This document shows positions 28,230 through 37,373 of a stretch of 64,000 nucleotides of DNA, piece after piece; the stretch's first letter is position 1; the number at the start of each line of letters is the position of its first letter. The DNA comes from Bacteroidota bacterium (lineage in GTDB: Bacteria > Bacteroidota > Bacteroidia > B-17B0 > Aurantibacillaceae): positions 53,330 through 117,329 of the forward strand of contig JADBXZ010000044.1 in the NCBI GenBank assembly GCA_020403265.1. Direction: 5' to 3'. Position numbers and translations under genes: made by a program. Below the pieces are notes generated by a model, which saw only the letters and a list, made by a program, of their open reading frames with translations, had not been told where the DNA came from and ran no database searches.

Positions 28230-29228
28230 TTGCTAAATACACCTCTCATATCCATTATACTCCCTATTTACAATGCAGAGTTGTTTCTTGCAGAATCTAT
28301 TGATAGTATTCTAAATCAAACCTATCAAAACTTTGAACTGATTTTATTAAATGATGGCTCAACCGATAATTCCGAAAAAATTTGTTTGTCTTATACCGAT
28401 TCAAGAATAAGGTATTACAAACATGCTAACATGGGTTTAGCCGCAACACTTAATAAAGGAATTGACATAAGTAAAGGGCACTACATTGCAAGGCAAGATA
28501 ATGATGACATTTCAATGCCACAGAGGCTTGAAAAACAAGTGAACTATTTAATACAACATCCTCAAGTTGTATTGTTAGGTACCAGAGCATTGATTTTTAG
28601 TGATAAATATCCAAATTATGGACAACATAACCACCCTACTTCTTCAGCCATTTTAAAGTTTGATTTACTATTTGACAATCCATTTGTGCACTCCTCAGTG
28701 ATGTTCTCAAAAGAAATTGTGCAATCGGTTGGTGGCTATTCATTAAACAGGAATTATTATGAAGATCATCATTTGTGGTCGGCATTAGCTTTTAAAGGAA
28801 AGGTTGCTAACTTGCCTGAGTACCTGGTAAAATACAGACATCATGAAAAAGGTTTATCTAAAATTACAAGTTATTATGAAGCTAGTCCGCTTTTTAATCA
28901 AACCCTTTTTAATCTCAACAAATTGCTGGCACAAGAAAGCAATGGGAATCAAGAATTAGCGAAGTTATACCATCATAATTATAAAATTACCGAACAATTT
29001 GATTTTGAATTAATCCTTTCTACCCTTACAAAAATCAACTTCAACTTGCAGGAGGAATTCCCTGAGGAATCAATAGAACTTAAAAAGCGTTATGAACTCT
29101 ATAAAAAAGTACTTCAGAGTAGGTTTAACATGTATCAACGAAAAATAACACCAAAATTCTCTTTGAAACAATTTTGGTTAAAAATCGAACACAAATTATT
29201 CAGATATAAATCCACCATTTACGATTAA
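28230..29228 (+). CDS. Family 2 glycosyltransferase
   Basis: A 332-residue GT2 enzyme. ISIILPIYNAELFLAESIDS, LLNDGSTDNSE and the DxD-type RQDNDDISMPQRLE (about 89-102) are clear, and FVHSSVMFSKE and YYEDHHLWSAL mark the acceptor side. The start chosen is TTG at 28230, just ahead of the first strand. A 49-nt gap separates it from the previous gene. Sugar specificity is unknown. Confidence 0.87.
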   Translation: MLNTPLISIILPIYNAELFLAESIDSILNQTYQNFELILLNDGSTDNSEKICLSYTDSRIRYYKHANMGLAATLNKGIDISKGHYIARQDNDDISMPQRLEKQVNYLIQHPQVVLLGTRALIFSDKYPNYGQHNHPTSSAILKFDLLFDNPFVHSSVMFSKEIVQSVGGYSLNRNYYEDHHLWSALAFKGKVANLPEYLVKYRHHEKGLSKITSYYEASPLFNQTLFNLNKLLAQESNGNQELAKLYHHNYKITEQFDFELILSTLTKINFNLQEEFPEESIELKKRYELYKKVLQSRFNMYQRKITPKFSLKQFWLKIEHKLFRYKSTIYD

Positions 29229-29233
29229 TAAAA

Positions 29234-30406
29234 ATGAAAATTATACATTGTGTAGAATCTTATTATCCAAATGTTGGAGGCATGCAGGAAGTTGTTAAGC
29301 AACTTTCTGAAAGATTCGTTAAATTAGGTCATACTGTGATTGTTTGTACCAGATTTCATGAGCAACGTACTTACAATGAATTAAATGGCGTTAACATTGA
29401 AGTTTTTAAGATTGAAGCAAATCCATTTGATGCAAAAACAGAGGAAGAACTTCGTTATCAAACCTACTTATTGAATACAGATGCAGACGTTATTACGTTC
29501 TTTGCTGCGCAGCAATGGGCTACAAATTTAGCACTGCCAATTTTAAACAAAATAAAAGCAAAGAAAGTGTCTGTACCAACCGGTTATTCGGGTTTGTATT
29601 GGCCCGAATTTAAACAGTATTTTGAGGATATGAAAACATACATTCATGGTTATGATATGAATGTATACTTGAGTAATGATTACCGTGACATTAATTTTGC
29701 ACGGGAAAATGGTGTTACTAAACTGATGATCATTCCAAATGGTGCGGCAGAAGATGAGTTCTTAAAAACAGAAAGTATCAACGTAAGAAAAGAACTTGGT
29801 TTAAAGGATGATACTTTTCTGCTATTACACGTAGGCAGTTACACGGGCTGGAAAGGGCATGATGAATTAATTGAAATATTCAGAAAAAGTAATCTGAAAA
29901 ATGCAGCTTTAATTATGATTGGCAATAACTATGAGCATTTTTTTAAAGCTATGCCTAAATATCCTAAACGATTATTGAATTGGCTGCTCATTAAATTATC
30001 GCCCAACAAAAAAGCTTTCTTTAACCATTACTCCAGAGCCTTTACCGTTGCGGCATACAAACAGGCTAATATTTTTATTTTTCCTTCTAATATTGAATGT
30101 TCGCCAATTGTTTTATTTGAATGCGCGGCTGCCAAACTACCATTTTTAGCAACTGATGTAGGCAACTCCATTGAAATTGCTGACTGGACAAAAGGTGGTA
30201 AAATTCTACCTACCAATAAAGACAGTAACGGTTTTTCATTTGCAAAAATAGAAGAGTCGATTAAAGCCTTAAATAGCTTTTACGAAAATGCAAATGAGAG
30301 AAAACAAATGGCAGAAACATCGCATGCCATTTGGCATGAAAAATACAGTTGGGAAAAAATAACCCTGGAATACGAAAAACTCTATCAACAACTGCGTCAT
30401 TCATGA
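29234..30406 (+). CDS. Family 4 (GT-B) glycosyltransferase
   Basis: A 390-residue GT-B enzyme. The N-terminal HCVESYYPNVGGMQEVVKQL is the usual acceptor-side glycine loop. In the C-terminal lobe LLHVGSYTGWKGHDELIEIF and the EX7E-type NIECSPIVLFECAAAKLPFL (about 287-306) bind the NDP-sugar. It retains the donor anomeric configuration. The stop overlaps the start of the GT11 gene by 4 nt (ATGA), indicating translational coupling. Confidence 0.9.
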   Translation: MKIIHCVESYYPNVGGMQEVVKQLSERFVKLGHTVIVCTRFHEQRTYNELNGVNIEVFKIEANPFDAKTEEELRYQTYLLNTDADVITFFAAQQWATNLALPILNKIKAKKVSVPTGYSGLYWPEFKQYFEDMKTYIHGYDMNVYLSNDYRDINFARENGVTKLMIIPNGAAEDEFLKTESINVRKELGLKDDTFLLLHVGSYTGWKGHDELIEIFRKSNLKNAALIMIGNNYEHFFKAMPKYPKRLLNWLLIKLSPNKKAFFNHYSRAFTVAAYKQANIFIFPSNIECSPIVLFECAAAKLPFLATDVGNSIEIADWTKGGKILPTNKDSNGFSFAKIEESIKALNSFYENANERKQMAETSHAIWHEKYSWEKITLEYEKLYQQLRHS

Positions 30407-31269
30407 TCATCACAAAACTAATAGGTGGGTTGGGTAACCAAATGTTTCAGTTTGGAGCCGGTTTGGCTTTGGCAAAAAAATGGCATGTACCATTAAAAAT
30501 AGACGTTAGTCATCTCAATGCAGATCCAAATGGTGCTTATACGCCACGCCAGCTGGAATTAACCATTTTTGATTATCCCTTTGAAATTGCAACTCAAAAA
30601 GACATTGATCAATTTCAGGAAACAACTTTCTCAAAAGTTCTTTATAAATATTTCAAAGTGGTTTCTAAATACCAGGTAGCCAATGAATCGGGACAAACAC
30701 TTAATTCCCAATTTTTTCATTTACCTGCCAATACGTATTTAAATGGCTTTTGGCAAAACGAAGCTTATTTTGATAAGGTAAGTATTGAACTTAGAAAAGC
30801 TTTTACGTTTAAAAAAGAGATTATTACAAGTTCTACAACTTTAAAAAATCAACTAAAACCGGTTTCTGTTTCATTGCATGTGAGGCGTGGAGATTATGTA
30901 ACGCTAGCCTCAGCTAATCAATTTCACGGATTATGCAGTGTTGATTATTATGTGAACGCAGTTAACTTTTTAAAAGCGCAACTTCAAACCGAATTAGTTA
31001 TTTATGTTTTTTCTGATGATGTGCCGTGGTGTAAAACTAATATACCAATTCAGAATTGTCATTTTCTTGAAACAACTTCAGCAGCGCAGGATTTGTATTT
31101 AATGAGTCAATGTCAACACCACATTATTGCCAACAGCAGTTTTAGCTGGTGGGCGGCCTGGCTTAATGCAAACCCTTCTAAACACGTGGTTGCTCCAAAA
31201 TATTGGTTTAATGGTGTAGAAAGTAAAACCCTCGGTATTATTCCGAAAACTTGGCATTGTATTGAGTGA
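30403..31269 (+). CDS. Alpha-1,2-fucosyltransferase-like glycosyltransferase (GT11)
   Basis: A 288-residue GT11 protein. GGLGNQMFQFGAGLALAKK near the start and VSLHVRRGDYV (the HxRRGDY GDP-fucose motif) are diagnostic, and ANSSFSWWAAWLN is the conserved third block. It should transfer fucose or a similar deoxysugar to a galactose. The true start is the ATG at 30403, overlapping the preceding stop. The longer open frame from 30349 lies inside the upstream gene. Confidence 0.9.
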   Translation: MIITKLIGGLGNQMFQFGAGLALAKKWHVPLKIDVSHLNADPNGAYTPRQLELTIFDYPFEIATQKDIDQFQETTFSKVLYKYFKVVSKYQVANESGQTLNSQFFHLPANTYLNGFWQNEAYFDKVSIELRKAFTFKKEIITSSTTLKNQLKPVSVSLHVRRGDYVTLASANQFHGLCSVDYYVNAVNFLKAQLQTELVIYVFSDDVPWCKTNIPIQNCHFLETTSAAQDLYLMSQCQHHIIANSSFSWWAAWLNANPSKHVVAPKYWFNGVESKTLGIIPKTWHCIE

Positions 31270-32138
31270 AATTAGGCTTTCTCATATTAGCACATCGTTA
31301 CCCTGCTCAATTAGTAAGGCTAATAGAGGCCTTATTGTTGGTTGATGAAAGCAAAATATACATTCATGTGGATCAAAAAAACACGGCAGAATTCCAATCA
31401 ATAATCAATCAATTTAAAAGCAACGCTCGTGTGGTTTTTATTGAAGAAACCTACAAGGTGTATTGGGGTAGCTATAACCAAATACTCGCTACGTTAGCCC
31501 TTATTAAAGCAGCCGTTAAAAGTAACAGCGAACATTACTTTATGCTTTTAAGCGGACAAGATTTTTTAATTAAAAAACCATCGGAGTTAGTAAACTTTTT
31601 TAAAATTAATCAAGGTTCCGAATACATGGTTCACTTTAAATTACCGGATGTGCAGTGGCAGGATGGAGGTTTGAACCGGCTTGGAAATTATCATTTAAAT
31701 TTCCCGAAACATCCTTGGTTGACTAATAAAATAAATGCCGCAATAGGCAAACTACAAACTGCAATTAAATTTAAACGTCGCTCATATTTTCAACAGTATG
31801 GCGGCTCTAACTGGTTTAATTTGTCTATCGATGCCTTAACCTATATTGTAAACTATGTGAACCAACATCCGGTTTATTTAAAAACGTTTAAATACAGCTT
31901 AACCGCCGATGAAATTTTTATCCAATCCATCTTAATGAATTCGGAATTTAAATCCAAAATAGTTCCTCAGGACTTGAGATACACCAATTGGTCAACCGGA
32001 CCGGAATATCCTAAAATACTCAGAGAATCAGATTTTGAAGAACTCATACATGCCCCATCAAAATTCTTCGCCCGTAAATTTGATGCCACAAAAGATTCAA
32101 TTATATTAGACAAATTAAAAGCTTATATTGAATCCTAG
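31266..32138 (+). CDS. GT14 beta-1,6-N-acetylglucosaminyltransferase-like protein
   Basis: A 290-residue protein resembling core-2/I-branching enzymes (GT14): LGFLILAHRYPAQLVRLIEA, then IYIHVDQKN, then YFMLLSGQDFLIK and SLTADEIFIQSILMNSEF. Members attach branching GlcNAc or related sugars, and bacterial ones act in surface glycan synthesis. It starts at GTG 31266, which overlaps the GT11 stop (GTGA). Acceptor unknown. Confidence 0.83.
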   Translation: MKLGFLILAHRYPAQLVRLIEALLLVDESKIYIHVDQKNTAEFQSIINQFKSNARVVFIEETYKVYWGSYNQILATLALIKAAVKSNSEHYFMLLSGQDFLIKKPSELVNFFKINQGSEYMVHFKLPDVQWQDGGLNRLGNYHLNFPKHPWLTNKINAAIGKLQTAIKFKRRSYFQQYGGSNWFNLSIDALTYIVNYVNQHPVYLKTFKYSLTADEIFIQSILMNSEFKSKIVPQDLRYTNWSTGPEYPKILRESDFEELIHAPSKFFARKFDATKDSIILDKLKAYIES

Positions 32139-33135
32139 TCCAAAAATATCTGTTCTAATGCCTGTTTACAACGGGCAAACTTATTTGCATGAGGCAATAG
32201 AAAGCATTTTGAACCAAACCTTCACTGATTTTGAATTCATTATTATTAACGATGGAAGTACAGATGAAACAGTAACTATTTTAAAAACGTATACTGATTC
32301 AAGAATTGTGCTCATACAAAACGACAAAAATTCAGGACTAATTGCAAGTTTGAACAAAGGCATTGCCTTGGCTAAATCTGAACTAATAGCCAGGATGGAT
32401 GCAGATGACATTGCCCTACCCGATCGATTAGCCAATCAATTCAATTATCTTAAACAACACCCGCATTGTGAAGTTATAGGAGGAGATCACAACAATTTAC
32501 ATCATGGAAAAATTACAAAGGTGAGCAATCGTTACACCAGCGGACAATTAAAAAGTATTTTGCTATTTGCAACTTGTTTTATCCATCCATCAGTTTTATT
32601 TAAAAAAAGTGAAATCACGGTTTACAACAGCGAATTTTTACATGTAGAAGATTATGAACTCTGGACCAGGCTGGCGCTTCAATCAGAATTAGGACATTGT
32701 GAACAGCCCTTAATCATATACCGAAGTCACTCCAACCAAATCAGTAAATTAAATAAAGCTAAACAATTAGAAAGCAGTGCCCGTATCAGAGAAATTTATT
32801 TGAAATCTCTTGGCTTTCAATTCACTGAAAAAGAACTGCAAATGCATAATTTAATTGGCAACAATGCTTTTATTAAAAATGAAAGTGTTTTAATAGATAT
32901 TGAAAACTGGTTAAAATCATTGGTGAAACAAAACGAAAAAATAAATGCCATACCGATTAATGATTTTAACGGTATTATTCATAAATTTTGGCTGGATAGT
33001 TGTGGAAATACTGCTTTGGGATTGAAAGCTTATCGCCGTTTTATTAAATCTTCGTTAAGTAGTTTAAAATCAATTAATACAAGCACAACATTGTTACTGG
33101 CCATTAAATGTTTAATTCGTAAATTTAAAAGATAA
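32128..33135 (+). CDS. Family 2 glycosyltransferase
   Basis: A 335-residue GT2 enzyme with ISVLMPVYNGQTYLHEAIES, IINDGSTDET and the metal site ARMDADDIALPDRLA (about 87-101). It is the last gene of the locus. The TTG start at 32128 lies within the end of the GT14 gene, 11 nt before its stop end, so translation is probably coupled. About 90 bases follow before the thiolase gene. Confidence 0.88.
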   Translation: MNPSPKISVLMPVYNGQTYLHEAIESILNQTFTDFEFIIINDGSTDETVTILKTYTDSRIVLIQNDKNSGLIASLNKGIALAKSELIARMDADDIALPDRLANQFNYLKQHPHCEVIGGDHNNLHHGKITKVSNRYTSGQLKSILLFATCFIHPSVLFKKSEITVYNSEFLHVEDYELWTRLALQSELGHCEQPLIIYRSHSNQISKLNKAKQLESSARIREIYLKSLGFQFTEKELQMHNLIGNNAFIKNESVLIDIENWLKSLVKQNEKINAIPINDFNGIIHKFWLDSCGNTALGLKAYRRFIKSSLSSLKSINTSTTLLLAIKCLIRKFKR

Positions 33136-33223
33136 AACACATCACTCAATAATCGTCCTTCCAAGAAAACGTGGTTAGGACAGATAGGACTAAAGACAAT
33201 TAAAAAACAAAAAATAAAGACAC

Positions 33224-34429
33224 ATGAAACAAGCCTATTTAATAAATGGCGTGAGAACAGCCATCGGAAATTTTGGAGGAACCTTATCAACCATCAGAAC
33301 AGACGATTTAGCTGCGCATGTTTTAAAAAAATTAAAAGAAAAAAACAGTAACGTTGATTTTGAAGAAGTGGGTGACGTGATTTTAGGTTGCGCCAATCAA
33401 GCAGGCGAAGACAACAGAAATGTAGCCCGCATGGCAACTTTATTGGCCGATTACTCTGTAAAAGTGCCCGGACAAACCGTTAACCGTTTATGCGCTAGTG
33501 GTTTAAGTGCGGCTATAGATGCGGCAAGAGCAATTATGGTTGGCGATGAACAATTAATGATTGCAGGTGGTGTAGAAAACATGACGCGTGGCCCTTTGGT
33601 GATGAGTAAAGCCAGTTCAGCATTTGGGCGTGACCAGCAACTCTATGATTCAAGTTTTGGATGGCGTTTTATTAACCCGAAATTAAAGGAGATGTACGGT
33701 GTGGATGCCATGGGCGAAACCGCTGAGAATGTTGCAGCGCAATACAATATCAATCGTGCGGATCAGGATCAATTTTCATTGTGGAGTCAGCAAAAAGCTG
33801 CTAAAGCTGTTGCGGCAGGTCGTTTTGAAAAAGAAATCGTTAGCATAGAGATTCCGCAACGTAAAGGAAATCCATTAGAATTTAATAAAGATGAGTTTTC
33901 TAAACCGAATACAACTTTAGAAGGATTAGCCGGTTTAAAACCCTCCTTTAAAAAAGATGGTACCGTTACGGCAGGTAATGCCAGTGGCTTAAATGATGGT
34001 GCTGCAGCCCTATTACTAGCAGGCGAAGAAGCTATTAAAAAATATAATTTAAAACCTTTAGCACGTATTGTAAGCATGGGCATTAGTGGTGTTGAACCAA
34101 GAATTATGGGGATAGGTCCAATTGAAGCAGCTAATAAAGCTTTACAACGTGCAGGTTTAAGCATAAAAGATATTGATTTAATAGAGTTAAACGAAGCATT
34201 TGCAGCGCAGGCTTTAGCTTGCACAAGAGCATGGGGCTTAGCGGATACTGATGAGCGAATTAATATTAATGGCGGTGCCATTGCGTTAGGACATCCTTTA
34301 GGCATGAGCGGTGCACGCATTTTAAATTCAGCAGCCATTGATTTAAATCTACATCAAAAAAAATATGCTTTAGTAACGATGTGTATTGGTGTAGGCCAAG
34401 GTTATGCCGCAGTAATAGAAAGATGTTAA
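33224..34429 (+). CDS. Acetyl-CoA C-acyltransferase (thiolase)
   Basis: A 401-residue thiolase. The active-site Cys is in VNRLCASGLSA (about 86-96), and the C-terminal catalytic blocks are NINGGAIALGHPLGMSGAR (His) and TMCIGVGQGYA (Cys). The pattern, including RTAIGNFGGTLSTIRTDDLA near the N-terminus, is like 3-oxoadipyl-CoA/acetyl-CoA thiolases of the PcaF/PaaJ group. It either makes or cleaves 3-ketoacyl-CoA. No beta-oxidation partner is adjacent, so pathway placement is open. Confidence 0.92.
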   Translation: MKQAYLINGVRTAIGNFGGTLSTIRTDDLAAHVLKKLKEKNSNVDFEEVGDVILGCANQAGEDNRNVARMATLLADYSVKVPGQTVNRLCASGLSAAIDAARAIMVGDEQLMIAGGVENMTRGPLVMSKASSAFGRDQQLYDSSFGWRFINPKLKEMYGVDAMGETAENVAAQYNINRADQDQFSLWSQQKAAKAVAAGRFEKEIVSIEIPQRKGNPLEFNKDEFSKPNTTLEGLAGLKPSFKKDGTVTAGNASGLNDGAAALLLAGEEAIKKYNLKPLARIVSMGISGVEPRIMGIGPIEAANKALQRAGLSIKDIDLIELNEAFAAQALACTRAWGLADTDERININGGAIALGHPLGMSGARILNSAAIDLNLHQKKYALVTMCIGVGQGYAAVIERC

Positions 34430-34478
34430 TCCATACATAATTTGAATTTGCTACCAGTCACCCTGTGCGAATCATTGT

Positions 34479-35060
34479 CACCCTGAGCGGAGTCGAAGGG
34501 TGAATTAAAGAATTAAATGGAATTACATTCGAACGTTACCCTGAGCAATTAATTGTCACCCTGTACGAATCACTGTCACCCTGAGCGGAGTCGAAGGGTG
34601 AATTAAAGAATTTTATGGAATTCCAATCGAAAGGCACATTTACAAACTTTCGATAACAGGCTTCGACTGCCGCTCAGCCTGACGTGAAAAAGTCACCCTG
34701 AGCGAATCATTGTCACCCTGAGCGAATCATTGTCACCCTGAGCGGAGTCGAAGGGTGTCATGTAGAATATAGTATTAAGTCGTATAGTGCATGTTAACAG
34801 GCTTCGACTCCGCTCAGCCTGACGTGTAAGGATACCCTGAGCGAATCATTGTCACCCTGAGCGGAGTCGAAGGGTGTCATGTAGAATTAAGTACTAAGTC
34901 GAATAGTGCATGTTAACAGGCTTCGACTCCGCTCAGCCTGACTTGAAAAAGTTACCCTGAGCAATTAATTGTCATCCTGAGCGAAGTCGAAGGGTGTCAT
35001 GTAGAATTAAGTACTAAGTCGAATAGTGCATGTTAACAGGCTTCGACTCCGCTCAGCCTG
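34479..35060. repeat. Palindromic repeat array, left block
   Basis: Copies of palindrome A (arms CACCCT/AGGGTG around core GAGCGGAGTCGA) begin at 34479, 34577, 34734, 34853 and 34973. Copies of palindrome A' (arms CAGGCT/AGCCTG, core in opposite orientation) begin at 34657, 34798, 34917 and 35037. From 34734 the A-spacer-A' unit repeats every 119-120 bp. Half copies (ACCCTGAGCGAATCATT) fill the gaps, for instance at 34695-34733. The first two A copies have a different spacer, beginning GAATTAAAGAATT. The 34430-35163 interval contains no gene. Confidence 0.9.
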
Positions 35061-35163
35061 ACGTGTAATTTCAATAGAACTAAAATAGGATTTTATAAAT
35101 TAATTAACATTGAACTGTTCCTCTTGAATTAATCAGAATAATACTTAATTTTAGAGTAAATAA

Positions 35164-35478
35164 ATGGATAAAGGTTTATATGTATACATTGCTCTATGTA
35201 AAGACAGCTCCTACTATGTTGGAGTTACCAATAATGTTGAAAAGCGAATAGCACAACATAATAACGGAGAAGATTCTAACGCGTATACTTTTTACCGAAG
35301 ACCAATTAAATTAGTTTGGCAAAATAAATTTTCAAATAATTTAGAAGCAATAGAATGGGAAAAGAAAATAAAAGGTTGGACCAGAAAAAAGAAAGAAGCC
35401 TTAATGAAAGGTGATTTTGATTTAATCCATGAATTAGCAAAATGTCAAAACGATACAAATTCAAAATTTAATGAATAA
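35164..35478 (+). CDS. GIY-YIG nuclease-domain protein inside the repeat array
   Basis: A 104-residue single-domain GIY-YIG protein. The first motif is YVYIALCKDSSYYVGVTNN, with YVG as the YIG part. RIAQHNNG supplies the catalytic Arg, and LEAIEWEKKIKGWTRKKKEA carries the conserved Glu. It resembles the UPF0213/YhbQ-SLX1-like group. The family cuts DNA at structured or specific sites with a single metal. Here it is flanked on both sides by palindrome-array DNA (last A' ends 35060, next begins 35511), so the repeats may be its substrate or it may travel with them. That link is an inference. Confidence 0.88.
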   Translation: MDKGLYVYIALCKDSSYYVGVTNNVEKRIAQHNNGEDSNAYTFYRRPIKLVWQNKFSNNLEAIEWEKKIKGWTRKKKEALMKGDFDLIHELAKCQNDTNSKFNE

Positions 35479-35510
35479 AAAAATGAAAAAAATGAAAGTT
35501 AGTTAATTAA

Positions 35511-35809
35511 CAGGCTTCGACTCTGCTTAGCCTGACGTGTAAGGATACCCTGAGCGAATCATTGTCACCCTGAGCGAAGTCGAAGGGTGCCATGTAGAAT
35601 TAAGTACTAAGTCGTATAGTGCATGTTAACAGGCTTCGACTCCGCTCAGCCTGACGTGAAAAAATCACCCTGAGCGAATCATTGTCACCCTGAGCGAAGT
35701 CGAAGGGTGTCATGTAGAATTAAGTACTAAGTCGTATAGTGCATGTTAACAGGCTTCGACTCCGCTCAGCCTGACGTGAATAAGTCACCCAAAGCAGAGT
35801 CGAAAGATG
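35511..35809. repeat. Palindromic repeat array, right block
   Basis: A' copies begin at 35511 (diverged), 35630 and 35750. A copies begin at 35566 and 35686, with a decayed copy at 35786-35809. The unit length is 120 bp and the spacer (CATGTAGAATTAAGTACTAA and on) is nearly identical to that in the left block. This accounts for nearly all of the 362-base gap before mnmE. Confidence 0.9.
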
Positions 35810-35840
35810 TTTTAATAAAAATATAATGAGATAAAGGACT

Positions 35841-37238
35841 ATGAACGTAAACACTAAAGATACCATTGTTGCTTTGGCTACCGCGCACGGTAGTTCGGCT
35901 ATTGCCGTCATTCGCTTGTGCGGTGAACAAGCCATTAACATGGCCGAAAAACATTTTTATTCGAAAAAAACAAACAAAGCAAAATCACTGCAACAAGTTA
36001 AATCACACACTGCCGTGTTTGGTGTTTACATTCATAACGACGTTATTATTGACGAAGTGTTAGTTAGCATTTTTAGAGGTCCTAATACATACACCGGCAA
36101 TCACATTGCAGAAATTTCCTGTCATGGTTCGCCCTTCATTATTCAAAAATTAATACAATTATTTTTAAGTGAGGGCGCCCGAATGGCTAACCCGGGTGAA
36201 TTTACCATGCGTGCATTTTTAAATGGTAAATTAGATTTAAGTCAGGCCGAAGCCGTTGCCGATTTAATTGCCAGTAATAGTGCGGTAAGTCATCAGGTAG
36301 CGATGCAGCAGATGCGTGGCGGCTTTAGTACAAAAATTAAATTACTCCGAGACAACTTAATTAATTTTGCTTCCTTAATTGAATTGGAATTAGATTTTAG
36401 TGAAGAAGATGTGGAGTTTGCCAACCGTGATGATTTAAAAAAACTCATCAACACTATTTCGGGTATTTTACAAAAATTAATACAAAGTTTTGAAGTTGGT
36501 AATGTGATTAAGAATGGCATACCGGTTGCCATTGTCGGTAAACCTAACGCAGGTAAATCAACCTTGTTAAATGTATTGTTGGAAGATGACCGCGCCATTG
36601 TGAGTGAAATACCGGGCACCACACGTGATACCATTGAAGATGAAATAACCATTGACGGCGTGTTGTTCCGTTTTATAGACACCGCCGGAATAAGAACCAC
36701 CAGCGATGTAATAGAGCAAATTGGTGTGAACAAAGCTTTTGAGGTGATAAAAAAATCGGCTATTGTTGTTTATTTGTTTGATGGGCATGAAATTAGCAGT
36801 GGTGATTTAAAATTAGAATTGGAACTGCTTAAGCCACACATTGGCAATTCGCAATTAGTTGTTGTTGGAAATAAAATTGATGTGGAAGGAGAGGAAACGC
36901 TGCGTAAAGAATTTTTTGAATATCCGGAGATGATTTTTATTTCAGCTAAAGAACATAAAAACATTGAGCTGTTAAAACAAAAATTAGTATCGTTATTTGA
37001 CACCAGAACCGTAGATGCCACTGACACCATTGTAACCAACGCCCGCCATGCTAACTCCTTAAGCAGAGCATTTGAAGCTTTGCAAAAAGTAAAACAAGGT
37101 TTGGATCAACAGGTGGTTGGCGATTTACTGGCCTTAGACATCCGTTATGCTTTGGAAGAACTAGGCAGCATCACCGGCGAAGTTACGAATGAAGATCTCC
37201 TCGACTCTATTTTTACAAGGTTTTGTATCGGAAAGTAA
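35841..37238 (+). CDS. mnmE: tRNA uridine-5-carboxymethylaminomethyl modification GTPase MnmE
   Basis: A 465-residue protein with an N-terminal tetrahydrofolate-binding domain (ATAHGSSAIAVIRLCG, ending near 118), helical domain, inserted G domain with P-loop VGKPNAGKSTLLNVLL (about 231-246), DTAG and NKID, and the invariant C-terminus FTRFCIGK with its catalytic Cys. With MnmG it modifies wobble U34 of several tRNAs. The last codons form the attachment site of the element that follows, and the integration replaces only the third base of the stop codon, so the gene is intact. Confidence 0.97.
   Translation: MNVNTKDTIVALATAHGSSAIAVIRLCGEQAINMAEKHFYSKKTNKAKSLQQVKSHTAVFGVYIHNDVIIDEVLVSIFRGPNTYTGNHIAEISCHGSPFIIQKLIQLFLSEGARMANPGEFTMRAFLNGKLDLSQAEAVADLIASNSAVSHQVAMQQMRGGFSTKIKLLRDNLINFASLIELELDFSEEDVEFANRDDLKKLINTISGILQKLIQSFEVGNVIKNGIPVAIVGKPNAGKSTLLNVLLEDDRAIVSEIPGTTRDTIEDEITIDGVLFRFIDTAGIRTTSDVIEQIGVNKAFEVIKKSAIVVYLFDGHEISSGDLKLELELLKPHIGNSQLVVVGNKIDVEGEETLRKEFFEYPEMIFISAKEHKNIELLKQKLVSLFDTRTVDATDTIVTNARHANSLSRAFEALQKVKQGLDQQVVGDLLALDIRYALEELGSITGEVTNEDLLDSIFTRFCIGK
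37221..37237 (+). other. Attachment site, left copy (attL core)
   Basis: TTTTGTATCGGAAAGTA encodes the MnmE end Cys-Ile-Gly-Lys plus TA of the stop. The identical 17 bases recur at 45904-45920 as a direct repeat, marking the ends of the integrated element. Confidence 0.92.
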
Positions 37239-37343
37239 CCACCACAAAACAACCAAACACAAAACAATTAAGAAACACACATAAAGCCTTATAATACATG
37301 GCTTTTTAATGCTTTCAAATATAGGTTTATTTTGCGTTATTAC

Positions 37344-37373
37344 TTGTTTATTTATGGAATATTTGTACCTTTG
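37344..37373 (+). promoter_or_regulatory. Promoter of the element's leftmost genes
   Basis: TTG at 37344-37346 and TACCTTTG (TAnnTTTG) at 37366-37373, separated by 19 nt, match the Bacteroidota promoter. The -7 box overlaps the first pair of TGTACCT repeats, so a protein binding those repeats could repress or tune the operon. Confidence 0.55.

Noticed and set aside
30349..30402. Upstream extension of the GT11 gene
   Set aside because: The extra 18 codons lie inside the preceding glycosyltransferase gene, and the family N-terminus is at the ATG at 30403.
33787..34338. 183-codon open frame antisense to the thiolase gene
   Set aside because: It lies entirely within a well-conserved thiolase on the other strand and shows low-complexity Ala/Ser/Pro composition typical of shadows.
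34479..35809. Possible CRISPR array
   Set aside because: Repeats are palindromes of two types in long units, and the DNA between them is itself repeated rather than unique. No cas genes are in the window.
35720..35954. Small open frames on the - strand over the repeat array and mnmE start
   Set aside because: They read through palindromes and the opposite strand of mnmE, have no family pattern, and reflect the repeats.
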